NCBI GenBank assembly: GCA_963513935.1 | Contig: OY740765.1 | Location: 124,086,897 to 124,150,896 of the forward strand | DNA: 64,000 bases | Direction: 5' to 3' | Origin: Aphrophora alni | Lineage: Eukaryota; Arthropoda; Insecta; Hemiptera; Aphrophoridae | Shown: in pieces, positions 11,806-24,530 of the stretch | Numbering within the stretch: the first letter of the stretch is position 1 | Layout: the number at the start of each line of letters is the position of its first letter | Program-made: the position numbers and the translations under genes | Notes under the pieces: model-generated | Told to the model about the DNA's origin: nothing | Seen by the model: only the letters and a program-made list of their open reading frames with translations | Database searches by the model: none

Positions 11806-12672
11806 ATGAATAAAATACACCCAAACATAAAATTTACACATGAAGTTGAACAAAACAATGCATTAAATTATCTGGACCTGACAATATCAAGACTAGAGGG
11901 GAAACATAAATTCAAAATCTTTAGAAAACCTACAAACACAGACCAGACCATTCACACTACATCCAACCATCCGATTACACATAAAATGGCGGCCTACAAC
12001 CACATGGTCAACAGATTAATATCAATTTCTATGGAAGAATCCGATTACATAGAGGAACTAAACACAATAAAACATATTGCACACCAAAATGGATACAAAC
12101 CGACAATAGTAGACAATATACTCAAAAAAATTAAACAAAAGAGAAACAGTACTATGAATAAAGTAAAACAGGACAACAGGTTTGTAACAACACAACACAA
12201 CCCCAAATTCAATAACGCAATAGCTAATATATTCAGACAACAGGGTTACAAAACCAATTCCAACCTGAACCAAATACTAAGTAGGAACATAACCAATAAT
12301 CAGGATAAATACACAAATACTGGTGTATATAGATTGAACTGTAGCTCATGTAATAAATTTTACGTGGGACAGACAGGACGCTCGTTTAAATCACGATATA
12401 AAGAACATATTCAAGCGCTAAAACACCCTGAAAAATCCAAGTTTGCGGAACACTGGATATAAAAATATAGTGATCATAAATATGATAACATGGAAACAAA
12501 CATGCAAACACTACAAAATTGTAAAAAGGACAACTATATGAACCGCATGGAAGAATACCAAATTTATCGCGGCGAGTTGCAGAAACCTGATGGATTGTTG
12601 AATGATAAAAAAAGGTTTGAGACAACTCCCACCTTCGAGCTGATAAACAGATTGACTACCATACGCACATAA
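11806..12672 (+). pseudogene. Penelope-like polyprotein C-terminal part: RT thumb and GIY-YIG endonuclease
   Basis: The frame includes LNYLDLTISR and FKIFRKPTNTDQTIH (about residues 22-50), motifs of the last RT section in Penelope-like elements, then SNHPITHKMAAYNHMVNRL, and a linker. A GIY-YIG endonuclease follows: GVYRLNCSSCNKFYVGQTGR (about residues 174-193), with the Arg/Lys-rich FKSRYKEH after it. A single in-frame TAA at 12460-12462 interrupts the domain after FAEHWI; the same frame continues to the TAA at 12670-12672, including the NMETNMQTLQNCKKDNYMNR stretch. There is no upstream RT palm with a catalytic YADD, because the inverted arm begins about 20 bp upstream of the ATG. The product would supply the DNA nick for target-primed integration; this copy is dead. 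Confidence 0.88.
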
Positions 12673-12802
12673 CCAACGCATAGTATACTATGTAGTGCTG
12701 GCGCGGTGACATTAATGAAAAAGAAAATATTGTGTTTCTTGTGCGTGAATGTTATGTGTAAACTTGTATTTTGTGTTGAATGTTTTAATTAAGTGTTATC
12801 AC

Positions 12803-12839
12803 CCGACGATGGACGATAATGTCCGAAACACGTGTAGCG
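12803..12839 (+). ncRNA. Hammerhead-like motif in the Penelope right end (core variant)
   Basis: CCGACGA (12803-12809), a GGAC/GUCC stem II, GAAAC (12825-12829), loop ACGU and GUA (12834-12836) follow the hammerhead layout, but the consensus CUGANGA has C in place of the U. Stem I is weak. An inverted copy sits at 11569-11602 with the same substitution. It is probably a decayed or weak ribozyme. Confidence 0.4.
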
Positions 12840-12929
12840 TAATGAGATTTATATGACAATATAAACCAAAAAAATAACTAATCAAGGATTGCTGGCGGTA
12901 AGTCAAAGATAACAAATAGTAAATAATAC

Positions 12930-14800
12930 ATCTGTGTTTGTAAACGAGATGTTACAATACAATTTATTTGTTGCAATGCATATTAATAAGGCTATTTAAT
13001 TTTATGACATAAAACAACTGTTAATTTTGTATGGCTTCAAAATATGTTTCTAATGAAGGCTAATTGTGTAAAATTAAAAATTAATACTATAAACCTAATT
13101 ACAATAATAAATTACAATAAAACTAACTGTAAATTTAAAAATTTAAAACAATTTAAAAAAATAATGTGTCCATTTATGATTTACGAAATTATATAACTGT
13201 TACACAAAATAAATAGCGCCTATATACAGCGGTCTATATAACAGAGGTCATTTGAAACTTTGTTTTGATACTTCTTTTTCATTCAGGTCCTACATGTACA
13301 ATCTAATTTTTTTATCTCATTACGTACAGTTTGATTGTGTAAAATTATATTATAGCACTCTCAAATAGAGAAAATTGTTCCTTTCATGCCAGCATATCAG
13401 CTATAATCCGAGTATTTTCATTTAGTGCATGCAGAACATTAGTTGTGTTAGATACAGTTTTGGTTCTAACCAAAAAACCTGTAACCTAACATTTTTACTT
13501 CTAACTGTATACAGTCTGTCCAGGAACTAACTTTAGACGGAAAAAATAGCCCTCATATAACAAAAGAATTTGGAATTGTGTTTTTGTGTTGTAATGTTAT
13601 GTCTAATTTCAACTTTTATCATGCAACTGATATTGTAACTTTATCCAGAAAGAGTTGTCGTGCAAGAATAAATATATAAGTATAAGAAATAACAGTCAAT
13701 TACAAACGTGAAATAAAGTAAGTTTTTTCATTCACTCATTTACTCATTAGGGAGTAAAAAAAACTGTCTTTACGGAAATATATTTTTTAAATATTTAAAT
13801 ATCAGAATATCTTTTAAATTAGAAATTAAACTACACAAAAATCACTCATGTTACTAATCAATCCCAATTTTTAAAGTTATGCGATCATGATGAATTTTTC
13901 ACATTTTTAACATTGTTTACTCGAATATTTACCATCATTGGTTTACATAAAAACAAATGTACGACGTTTTAAGAGTATAAATCAACTCTCATTAACAAGT
14001 GTTAAGTTAAACTATCTAAACTTCCTGCATTAGTTTATATATTTTTATATTCCCTACATAAATGATGGAAAATGACAGTAATAATTAACTAAATAATGTT
14101 TTATGAACTAACTTTAACCCCTTACTTATGTAAAAATCGATTTTTCGGGTCATATGTTTTGGAAATACGAATATTTTAGCAAATACAGTACAGAAACATA
14201 TAAATTATACAACAGTTTTCGTAATTACTAATCAAACAATGACTATTACATTTACAGATCCTTACACCATTTTCGGATAACAAACCGCACATAGGTGTCA
14301 TTTTTTTAAATTTGAGCAAAACAAGAACACTTTTAATACTTACGAACATGCACAAGCAGGTATTTGATTTTAATTAAATACGACTTATGCCACAAATAAT
14401 GCAAATTTTAACCCTATTTAAATATCACAATTTTACAAACACAGTTCATTTTAACTTTTCCATTGACAAACTACTTATCTAACATTTTTGATGATGATTT
14501 ATTTTGGCTCGTTTTTTATTTGTTTTTGAAGAGGGATGAGTGAGAATGTTTGTGCAATGTTTTTGGAACATTTATTTTTTTAATGGAATATTAAACGTTA
14601 CAAGTTTTCTAATATAAATGAAGTTCCTACCTAGACTAATTAAAAAAAATTAAATAATTAACAACACTGGCAAAATGAAGCTCCATTTTCGATTACTCTT
14701 TAAACATGTTTACCTTCATGTGCAAGGGTTGCCGAGTGGAATTGTTTTGTTTACGCAACCCTCTTCTCTTCTCTGGAACTCATCAAAGTTGTTATTTGTT
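12930..14800. other. AT-rich non-coding sequence
   Basis: No coding signal was recognised. A stretch at 13925-13985 (tttacataaaaacaaatg, then acgacgttttaagagtata) resembles one arm of the foldback MITE at 53212-53411, so it is probably a fragment of that family. Confidence 0.4.
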
Positions 14801-14810
14801 CAACGAAAGC

Positions 14811-14820
14811 CAGAGGGCGC
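14811..14820 (+). promoter_or_regulatory. CTCF-like motif
   Basis: AGAGGGCGC within ccagagggcgct matches the core of the insect CTCF consensus (AGRKGGCGC). It sits in a locally GC-richer segment (14720-14830). A nine-base match can occur by chance, so this is only a pointer. Confidence 0.2.
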
Positions 14821-14829
14821 TCAAGGACA

Positions 14830-17800
14830 CACACACATACACACAAACACAAAAGCAGCTTTGATGAAAAAAAATTCTACGGAATTAAATTCATTCGATT
14901 GATGTTACCAAGATCGATTTAAAAACAAATTACTCATGAAAAATAATTACAATCGATGAACGGCACCGAAAGCAAAGGTCCTCAATTATTTTATTTATTT
15001 ATTAACCTTGTTATGAAGATTATTTAATCATTAAACATTGAACTGCGTTCAGATGATAACCTTATACATGCGCAGATCGTTGTGCAACAAAGAAGATTAC
15101 AAGCAAGTTGAAAATAATTCCTCATTATGTATTACAATTGAAATATTTGCTTAGGCTCATATTTATTATTATTTTAACAAAATTAACAAATGTAAGCAAA
15201 TATTTGCCCAGTTCATTCAAGATGTACCCATTAGTTCTGACTCTTCCGTTTGATATTCCTTTTCAGCAACAGTTATCTCATGTTCATCGTCCTGGTAATG
15301 GTCTTATGACAAATTAATAAGAAATGTACCTACTAGTCCCAATTCAGAACCTTATCTGCTGTCTTACCGGTAATCTAGTAAAACATATATTATATTGACA
15401 GATTATGACGCTTCATACTATTTGGCATATCCATCAAACAGATATATTTTTAAGGTTCCTGGATTACAGAAACTTTCCAATTTATTTATTACATTCACGT
15501 CCGTATAATTCAAACGAGTAAACGGATAGCTCGTGCAAATTCCTCTAAACAAGGTTACTACCAAAGTTCCCCAATCTAAATTAATCAAATTGGCATCATC
15601 GTGAGTAATGTAAACTTGAATTAGCCGGAAAAACAGATAAGAGTGGCAGTTTACTATAAGTCAACTGTACCAACGGAGATCACGTTCTTCATCTATTAAA
15701 CATAATGTATAATCAACAATAAAACTATCCTCCTCTTCAAGTTCTTTTTTAGAATTATTAAGAGAAACCTTATATTTAATAGTAAATTTTTTAATCCGTG
15801 AAGGTAGTGACAGTTGACACAAACGGATTGCCCTATATGGATAAGCTATTTCATCTCTAAACAGAGTCCAGACCAACAAAGAATGTAAAGAGACTGGTTG
15901 ATTTCTGAAACGAACACTCAGTTGTCACCGTTGGACTATGGACTCCTAAATCCTTACGTACGCTCATGATGAATAAAATATCACAGATTCAATTTGATTT
16001 TCGAAGTAGAACATTTATTTTGGCGTCCACCAGGTCCAACTCTTACCCCCAAGTGAGTTATTTTGTTTTGGTTATTATTGGATTTATTTTTACACTGACA
16101 TCTGCACATTGTGTGAGACCGTTTTATTGATATTTTATTATTTTAACATTGAATTTGCTGTATACTGCTGTCTGGTTGTTGTAAATTAACTTTATTTTTG
16201 TCTTGATTTTGCTTATGGCTTACAGATATTTGATATTATTGCTGGAATTGAACAGTACTTTTTTGTCAATAATATTACAATTTATTAAATTTGATCTAAA
16301 TCAATGTAGCCGATTTAAATAAATATTGTAATTGTATTATAGGCCTATAACTACTTTATGGCCGAATTTGTCTTTGTTAAACAAGTAAAGCAATAATTTA
16401 AACTTCAAAATTATAATCAAAAGCACACCGATAAAAAATAGTAAAAATAAAGGGAAAAGAAAATTACAATAATCAAATCATATGAAAAATAAAACAAACA
16501 CAATAAAAATATAATTTGTTGTCATTTAAAACATTTGAAAGTGAATTCTACAAACAAGGAGACACAGTACAAGATTTATTATACATTATATTACGGTGCA
16601 GCGATATAGCAAGAATGTGGTCTGTGTTATATATTATAATGCTCTAGGTTACAATAATGTAGTGCCGTGCTCTAGGCAACAAAATTGTTGATTGATTTTA
16701 ATAAAATTGAATACATGTTTATATTATACCATATCCCGGTACATTATTCAAGATTTAGGATGATCGACGTTTTAAAAATTACAATATTTAAAAATCCGCT
16801 TTAACGATATTGAATAAATTTTGTTAAATATTCGCCTTTAATAACCCAAACAAAACATATTCGTTATCACTTGTGAAAAATTACGTTAAATATTTAATGA
16901 TGAGTAATCGTTGAAACACAAAAACATCGATCGTGGAATTGTTGTAAAAGAAATAAAATGTCAAAATCAACACCCCGATGTCGTTATAATCTTAGTGAAA
17001 TATGAATATTTATGACAAAAACTCGTGTGTAATAATATCACAAATAAAAAACTATTTCTGTTTTTAAATAATCACCAAAATAAATCCTAATCTCCGTGAC
17101 TCCTAATCTATGTGCTTGGTTTGTAACAATAACTTAATATTATGATTAAATCTTCGTTCATGCTTTATTTTGACAACTATCGAAAAGAAATATGTTTAAT
17201 AATTTTATTTTTAATTGGTTTTGGGGATGAATAGGAGAAAACGTTTGTGGAATTTTCATCAAGAATTTATTTTTTATATTAAATTTTATAAAATATTTAT
17301 ATTCTAATAATGTGTGAAAAATTATTTTACAACTTAATGACTCATTAAAGACATACTTTATTGATTATTTTAATTGTTCTATTTCGATAATTATAATATT
17401 TTGAGAATAATTGGAACTATGTTTCAAGTAATTTATGATATGGTAAGTTATTTATGGTAAGTTAGAAATAAAGTAATTTACGTGTACACTTTATTATTTA
17501 TCTAAGTAACGAATAAAAACTGAAATACGGATTGTTGTAGAATGAAAAGGCAGTGTAAAATAACATACATGTTAACACTGGTAATTGAAATTTTTAATAT
17601 ATTTTACAATATGCAGACAATATTTCAAGTTACATTAAAACGTAGTATTTGTGTACCAATGTGATAATGCATAGATCTAGAGTGCACATATAAAATAAAA
17701 TAATAAAATGGTGGGGAGGAATTAAAAACTGTTTTCCTCCTTATTTATTAAGAACCAGAAACTTAAGCAATAAATTTGAAATAAAAATATATAGCTTGTC

Positions 17801-19142
17801 TATTAATAATACTTATGTGTATAAATGAAACTAAATAAGTATAAAAATTCAAATTTAATACATTTATGTCCATCAACAGTATGAAAAGTACAACAGCAAA
17901 CAGTGCGATTCGTTTTTTTAAACATTTGACAAAGTTTTTAATAAATCTATACATAACATATTGACTTTTTAATTTTATTTTTTATAAAAATAAGTTAAAT
18001 ACAGAAACATTTAGATATATACAACGTAGGTTTTCAAATTTTTAATACTAAGGGAATCGAAAACTCTAATTATACAAAGAAAATATATGTTCTTCCTTTA
18101 GATCATGTAATAAATACTTGCTTCCTTTTATCATTGCTAACATATACATCCTTAGATCTCATAGATCAAAGAAGAATTAAAACGGATTTTGAAAATGTAA
18201 CACCAATTGACAGAAACACACCAATTTCTACTGAAAAAACTTTATTTTATTTTAAAAAGCAACGTTTTCATTAGATTAACTTATGAAATGTACCCAAATA
18301 TTATGTCACTTAGTTTAATGATGACAGTGAACTAAGCCTCATAATCGATTTTTGTTTATTTTAACGATAATTGACGAACTGGTATTTTTAGAGAAATTAC
18401 AACATATACATTTCGTTTGGTTTAGATATTATTACACATGAGAAACATTTGATCTAAATCGTCACAACCGATTTTGACAATTTCTAAATTTTCTGATTTT
18501 CTTACCGCAGGTACTATCAAATTTTAAATGATCAGAAGTGGAAAAATATATCTCGAAATATGACCAACATATACTCACTTACCAAATTTAATTCAAATCA
18601 ATCATTGCAGTTGAGCTGTGAGTAATGGGGCTTAGGCGCCTTGAAAATGGATATATCCTTTAAAAATAAACACTTTTTTTTTAAACTTAAATCATATCCT
18701 TCCCTGTACTAGAAATAGTTTGGAAAGTAGAAATTATTAATTAATTTGTCTTTTATAAAAATAAATGTGTTTAAGTTTAAAAAGTAAATTGAAGCACTAA
18801 AGGATGTTATTTGTTTTTCATTTCTTTTAAGAGCTATTGTATTGCTTCGTGCGTGGCTGTTGAAGCTGACTCTCTTATGTTCATACAATACAGCTGTGCT
18901 GGTGACCGATAACTATCATGAACCTAGAATTCTCTAAATTTTGAGAGCCATTCTAAACGCCTAACAGAAAACAACAGTCAAACGTTCTTTTCTGAACTTT
19001 AACGTTTTGTACAAAGCCTTTTATATCCAAGAAAAGCAATTAGGTAGAAGTGTATTGCAAGACAACTCCAAACTAAACTGTTCTTCATTTCCAGGAATTC
19101 ATTTGGTTAACTAGCTTACTAACCATTTTGATTGATTCCTAG
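14830..19142. other. AT-rich sequence upstream of the Dpr exon
   Basis: If the exon at 19143-19353 is real this is part of its upstream intron. One minus-strand frame at 15661-15879 (72 codons, start MLVWTLFRDE, with an acidic KKELEEED stretch) is more protein-like than most, but it has no recognisable domain or splice context. Nothing else was supported. Confidence 0.4.
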
Positions 19143-19353
19143 GTATCGTGGATCAGACGGAGAGACTTTCATATCTTAACCGTAGATCGTTACACCTTCA
19201 TTGCGGACGAACGTTTCCAAGCATTCCTTGTCGAAGCTACAGACACGTGGACTCTTCAGATAAAGTATGTACAGGCACGTGACGGAGGACGGTACGAATG
19301 TCAAGTCAGCACTGAGCCCAAAATGAGTCATTTTATCACGTTAAATGTAGTAG
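19143..19353 (+). CDS. Dpr-family immunoglobulin-domain exon (internal)
   Basis: An acceptor (ttgattgattcctag) precedes a 211-nt open exon and a donor (G then GTAAGA) follows. The 70 codons begin VSWIRRRDFHILTV and include DERFQAF, TWTLQIKYVQARDGGRYEC and PKMSHFITLNVV. These are hallmarks of the first Ig domain of Dpr (defective proboscis extension response) proteins: the VSWIR Trp on strand C, WTLxI, the DxGxYxC second cysteine, and the NVV end where Dpr genes carry an intron. Dpr proteins are cell-surface adhesion molecules that pair with DIP proteins for synaptic partner choice. The exon starts in phase 0 and ends in phase 1. The exon with the first cysteine and the second Ig domain were not found in the window, implying large introns. 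It is intact; the exact paralogue is not assigned. Confidence 0.9.
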
Positions 19354-19429
19354 GTAAGAAGCGAACTAATTAATGAATATTGTGATTTCATTTATAAAGA
19401 CGAATAAAAAATATGAGGTAAACTTTAAA

Positions 19430-20340
19430 ATTTCTTAAATAATCTCCTATAATTGATGGTGTTTTCTGATTTTAGACAAAATTGTAAGACTCTTTTAGTT
19501 TTTTCTATTTTTAAATATACCCACTTGTTTAGGAATCATAGGTCCATCAATTTTTGAAAAATCTACATGTAATACTTTTCAGGTAGGTGATTTTTCGTAC
19601 TTCCCATGTATTACATTAAATTAGGCTTAATATAGGAAGAGCAAACATCAACAAAGGACTAAAGTAAAATAAATTGTTTGTGGAAGAAATGAAAATTAGC
19701 TAAATCAGGAATTAAATAGACTCAGAAAAATCTTATTTTTTCTATCGTAATTACTTTATTTTTTTTACGTATTATACTTATTGTGTTTAAGTATTCTAAT
19801 TACTGTTTTCTTAATTTAAATTTGTTTACCTATGATAGGTATTTACATTCTTCATTTCATCATTAATTTCGTTACACAATTGAGTTTACCAACAGTAAAA
19901 ATATTGATGTGATGGAAGTATATTTTACATGTCATAGGAACAGCGTACTAGCAGGAAATACGTACCACTATCCCAATAGATGTGTGCCTGATCGAAGGTT
20001 TTAGCTAGTTTTTATCTGTTCCACAAATTATTTATTTTACGTTTAGGTTGGTGTTTATGTCTCCAGTACTATGGATAATTAAATTTTTAGATTGATTTAA
20101 CAATGGGTAATAAGAAAAATTGCCTACCAAAAATGCATCACATGTCAACTTTTCGAAAATATGCGCCATAAATCCTAAACGAGCAAATTTACAAAAGATA
20201 GATGAGTCTTATATTTTTGTGTAATGGAATTTTTTATTATTTTTTTTAACAAATTTAAACGTTGGCCGCAATATTGGTTATTGGCGGCCATATTTTTAAG
20301 TTTGCAAAACGGATTTTTAAATACATGAAAAAGTATTGTT
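19430..20340. repeat. Foldback repeat, copy 2
   Basis: Shares segments with 440-777 and 3324-3830. The left arm holds gatggtgtt..ctgatt at 19455 and aaagtaaaataaattgtttgtgg at 19662. The right arm holds gctagtttttatctgttccac at 20005 and, near 20262-20300, a motif (ggcggcca, then aaaacggattttt) that is the reverse complement of 485-535. It lies just downstream of the Dpr exon donor and so would be intronic. Confidence 0.55.
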
Positions 20341-20889
20341 TCGACCTACTCTCAAAAATAAGTTCAAAATACACTGTAAGCCTCACAAATACTTTTTTTA
20401 GCACAAAAAAAGAAGATTTTGTAATTAACCTTTGTGTACAAGGTATTTTTTAGTATAATAATCGGCAAACAAATTAAAATAGTAAAAAACTATACAGAAG
20501 TCAATTATATCACAGAGGACCATAGTATTTCCAACCATAAACAAAGGTTGATGAGTGATATAATAATTACATAGTCCCAACATAAAATGCAATACAAGCA
20601 GATCTTCTAAATATAATGACTTAAAGCTGATCTGATGAGCTTTGTAGGATATGTTAAATTTAATTGGTAGATCAAAGAGTAAGTTTATTTAAATCAGATG
20701 TTACACAGGTTTTCTCTCTTATCGTCAGCTAGGCCTTAATTTGAGAAGTAGATGTGTATATTTTAAAAGTCTCCAATCATTTTGATCATGTCGTATCTCA
20801 GTCCTGGAGTAACTCAAAGCTGTATATATGTAAATTAGCCTCCACTCACTGCGCTTGTCAGCGACTCGCCTCTGCATATTCTCGTAATT

Positions 20890-21105
20890 ATACAAATATC
20901 ATATTTTCTTGAGAAGTCATGGTTAGAAATTATATTTTTGGCAATTTGTCATCGTAAAAATGTGGAGTGAGTACCAGTACATTCAGAAGAGAAATATACA
21001 GGTTTTTATCTAATTTACTGTGTTATAATTTGAATAACCCACGAAATACAGCAAAAACTTTATATAACATCGAAACACCTACTCTAGTGAAGTGATTGGA
21101 GACTT
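20890..21105 (+). repeat. Dispersed short repeat, copy 2
   Basis: Same unit as 10940-11140: atcatattttcttgagaagtc at 20907, then gttagaaatt..tttttggcaa, followed by tatctaatttactgtgttataatttgaata. The mariner element begins immediately after it. Confidence 0.55.
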
Positions 21106-21112
21106 TTAAATA

Positions 21113-22410
21113 CAGGGTTATCATAAAAGAATGGTGGGGTTTTGAACATGATTTAAATTAAAACAGAATTACTTACAGCTGATGTTATTTATTTATATAA
21201 ATCGGTGTCTGAAACAATTTATTTACATAACTAATAAATTTCAATATGTACGCCATTAGTCGCTTGGCAAATGTCCAATCAATAATCAAGTTTTGCCTAA
21301 ATTAAAATGTTTTTGTTAACGGTTGTCATTGCTTGATTAATCCTGTTCCTTAGGTGATTTATATCATTAATTTTTTTCTCGATAAACAACGTTTTTTATG
21401 TACCCCCCACAAGAAGAAATCACAAGGTGTCAAGTCTGGACTCCTCGGAGGCCAGCGTATAGGTCCATGCCGGTCTATCCACCGATGTCCAAACTTTTCA
21501 TTCAAAGTGTCTGTGACTAATGCACTAAAGTGCGGGGCTGCGCCATCTTGTTTGAAATGAAGTTATTGAATGTTTTCCAGTTCATCCAGGTGAGGAAAAC
21601 AATAATTAATTAACATATCGAGATATACAATTCCATTAATTGTCTTTTCAGCAAAGAAGAAAGGCCATATCAGACGATTTTTCATCACAACTACACCAAA
21701 CATTAACTTTAGACGAGTAGCGTATTTTCTCAAAAATTGTATGTAGGGTTTCAGATCGCCATATGCGTGAATTGTGTCTGTTAACAGACCCATTGATATG
21801 GAATGTAGCTTTGTCTGAACAAATTATATCATCTAAAAATGACTCGTTTTTATCAATCTTCTTCAACATTTCAACATCGAAATTAAAACGTTTTGCACCA
21901 TCATCAGGTTTCAATTCCTTCAATAGCTGGATTTTTTATGTGTGTAATTTCAGTCTTTTGTGTAAAACTTTGTGGATTGTGGTTTTTGGAATACCTAACT
22001 CTAGGCTTCATCGAGGTATTGACTTCATAGGACTTCTGATTGCAGATTGTCTAATAAGTTCAACTTTTCGTCTGATACACTTGGCCTGCCAGGTGGTTTA
22101 TGCTTTTTAACTAATCCAGTTTCATCGAATTGTTTGAACCAAAGTTGTATGTTATTTTCATGTAGTGGGTCTTTTCTGTAAAACAAGCTTTGCTTTTTCT
22201 TTATTAGAGAACAACACACTCCTCACAGAACACTCCAGAAAACACAAAACACACTACCACAAAATGCAAGAACTAATTTTGAGGTTATAACAGCTGTTAA
22301 ACAATCTTTTGTGTTATAGGCTATCAGCGATACCAATACAACACCACAAAATATCTCTACTGTCTTCGTATCAATTAATGAATCCCGCCATTTTTTTTAT
22401 GATAACCCTG
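21113..22410 (-). mobile_element. mariner/Tc1-superfamily transposon
   Basis: A 1298-bp element flanked by TA (21111-21112 and 22411-22412). The TIRs begin CAGGGTTATCATAAAA on both ends and match for about 27 bp with few differences (21113-21139 against 22384-22410). It encodes a decayed DDE transposase on the minus strand. Size, TA duplication and protein all fit the IS630-Tc1-mariner superfamily. Confidence 0.92.
21300..22260 (-). pseudogene. mariner/Tc1-type DDE transposase, broken
   Basis: The N-terminal helix-turn-helix region (IQLWFKQFDETGLVKK and PPGRPSVSDEKL) is followed, after frame changes, by IPKTTIHKVLHKRL. Then come the first catalytic Asp in CSDKATFHI (about 21840), VNRHNSRIW, SSKVNVWC, GPFFFAEK-like YLDML, the second Asp in FKQDGAAPH (about 21545) and the third in PRSPDLTPCDFFLWG (about 21435). 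The pieces occupy different minus-strand frames, so several small indels and stops have accumulated. In a live element this protein binds the TIRs and performs cut-and-paste transposition. Confidence 0.88.
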
Positions 22411-22412
22411 TA

Positions 22413-22755
22413 TATAATATCTAAGAGGCACGTCCAGGACCTTACCAACGTCGAGAACGTAGTGACAATCAAAATTACCATGTTCATAAACATGTGTACC
22501 ATAGTTTCAAATTTAATTACCCTACTGAATCTATCATTAATCTCTTGATCTATCATTAAAATTTACATTTTCTACACAGATCAAGAAATAGAATTTGGGC
22601 ATTATACTAAGATGATCTGCATATATTACATTATGTGATGGTTTTGTGTATGTGATAGGATAGCACTGTGTACTATTTTGTATTTTATTATTTGTGTTAT
22701 TTGACAAGCTCCTTTTGATTTATTCCAAAAGAGCTGTTTTGCAATTATATATAAA
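22413..22755. other. Short non-coding interval between mariner and Helitron
   Basis: About 340 bp of AT-rich sequence with no feature recognised. Confidence 0.4.
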
Positions 22756-22920
22756 CTAGGTAAATACCCATGCTTCGCTACGGAGTTGTACATTTCAAAC
22801 GGAATTCCAGGTAAAGCAGTCTACTGGTGGGAGTTTTTATTACATTGCATGGCTCTTAGCGTTACCCGAGAAACACCACGGCGAGGTGGCCATACGTCTT
22901 TTCTCATGTCAAGTCCGGGC

Positions 22921-23126
22921 TGGGGAGTTTTCATTTTAATGGCAGGCCCCCTTGCCTACTGCCAGTCAAAATAGAGTTGGAGAGTTTTCATTTTAATGGC
23001 AGACCCTCTTGCCTACTGCCAGTCAGAATCGAGTTGGAGAGTTTCCATTTTAATGGCAGGCTCCCTTGCCTACTTCTATTCACAGTCAAGTAGGAAAGTT
23101 TCCATTTTAATAGCAGACACTGAAAT
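22921..23126 (-). repeat. 57-bp tandem repeats near the Helitron 3' end
   Basis: Three full units (22921, 22978, 23035) plus a partial fourth (23092 on), each with gagttttcattttaatggca and cttgcctactgccagtca or close variants. They lie between the helicase stop and the 3' terminus, where Helitrons often carry subterminal repeats. Confidence 0.85.
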
Positions 23127-23161
23127 TAGGTTGACCAAGGTTTTTTTCAAGCTAGGTTGTT

Positions 23162-24530
23162 TTATAAAACTTCCTTGTAAACTACATTTTTCGTTCGCTC
23201 TTCTGGCTGCAGAATCACCAGGCTGTCAGGAGAGCTTACAATTGAACAGGCAACATACAGTTGGCCGTGAGAGAAACAGTCATTCCTTAAATCAACTCCT
23301 GCCACTCTCAAAGACTGTCCTTGCGCTTTGTTTATTGTCATGGCGAAACATACAATAATAGGAAACTGCAGCCCTTTAAATTGAAAGTGGTAGTCCGAAG
23401 GAATCAAGGGGATTCTAGGTAGAAAAACTGTTTCTCCCGCACCACAGCCTGTGAAAACGGTTGCTTCAATAACGTTTCTGTGTAAAGCTTTAACTTGCAG
23501 CCGCGTGCCATTGCAAAGTTTCGGAGGAATCATATTACGCAGATGCATTATTGGCTCACCAACTTTCAACTGAAGATTGTAAGGTGGAATCCCAGGTGGA
23601 TTTAAAGTGTTAAGAAACTCTACAGGGTAGTGGACTGTGTCCTCCAGGTCCACAACAGAGTCCACAATTGATATTTCACCATCTCAGTTGAAAGTTTACC
23701 CAATAAAGAATTGTTGATGCTTGTTGCCATGTCTTTTTTGGTGTAAGAATGGCTCTTCCCTTAAGCCATTCCAGATTATCTGAGTGTAATGTGCTTAAAT
23801 TGGGATTAATTTTCTCATTTAAACTGTTTAGATCCTTGACGACTGTACATAGATTATTTGGAATGTTTACTTTAACATTTTCTTTGCTTAGGCTCCAATC
23901 TCCAATTTTAAGAAGTAAGTTGGAAAACTCCTCTGCCCCAAGTTCGCCTTTGAGATGTACCCTCATGTTGACTTGCAAGGATCGGACTTTAGGCCACAGG
24001 TAGGACGATTTAAGACAGGCCCTCACTTCGTCGACTCGTGTTCCGCGAGGAACGACAGGTAGTGTCTGCCTGAAGTCCCCGGCCAATAAGACAGTCATCC
24101 CACCCATAAGACGCTTACTATTCCGGATGTCTTGAAGAGTTCTGTCTAATGCTTCTATTCCTCCCTTGAGAGCCATGGTAACCTCACCCCAAACAATCAA
24201 CTTGCATTCCCTAAGCACATGTACTGCATCACTCTGCTTAGAAATATTACACAAAGGAGTTTCAGTATGATTCAAGTTAAGAGGAAGTTTAAAGGCAGAG
24301 TGTACTGTCTTTCCACCGTCCAACAAAGTAGCTGCTATGCCAGAGGAAGCTACGGAAATGGCAATGTTTTTGTCCTTCCTTACGCTGGCAAGGAACAGGT
24401 TTATCAAAAACGTTTTGCCTGTTCCACCAAGGGCATCCAAAAAGAAAAGTCGTCCAGAATCTGAATCAATGCTTACCATAACCTCGGTATAGACTTGACT
24501 TTGTTCATAGTTGAGTTGTTTTATGTTTTT
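23162..24530 (-). pseudogene. Helitron PIF1-type helicase domain, broken
   Basis: The helicase starts with LNYEQSQVYTEVM (Q-like motif), then LDALGGTGKTFLIN (Walker A, about 24437-24400), ASSGIAATLLDGGKTVHSAF, LIVWGEVTM (Walker B, where the catalytic Asp of the usual WDE is Gly), LLAGDFRQTLPVVPRGTR (motif III), and after a frame break near 23670 CFAMTINKAQGQSL (motif V) and CFSHGQLYVACS (motif VI), ending at 23162. The order and wording are those of the Helitron helicase, which unwinds DNA during rolling-circle transposition. The frame break between 23676 and 23665 and the Walker B change mark it as dead. Confidence 0.9.

Larger units (their letters stand above)
11484..12921 (+). mobile_element. 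Truncated Penelope-like retroelement with inverted ends
   Basis: A partial Penelope ORF (11806-12672) is enclosed by an inverted repeat of about 300 bp: 11484-11785 is the reverse complement of about 12607-12921. The left arm is therefore an inverted copy of the element's 3' end, including codons of the last part of the ORF. Inverted, complex ends and 5' truncation are known hallmarks of Penelope-like elements. The reverse transcriptase fingers and palm are missing. Each arm holds a hammerhead-like motif. Confidence 0.85.

Noticed and set aside
15661..15879. 72-codon minus-strand ORF with acidic stretch
   Set aside because: Somewhat protein-like but too short, no recognisable family and no splice sites in frame; left as a remark in the region entry.
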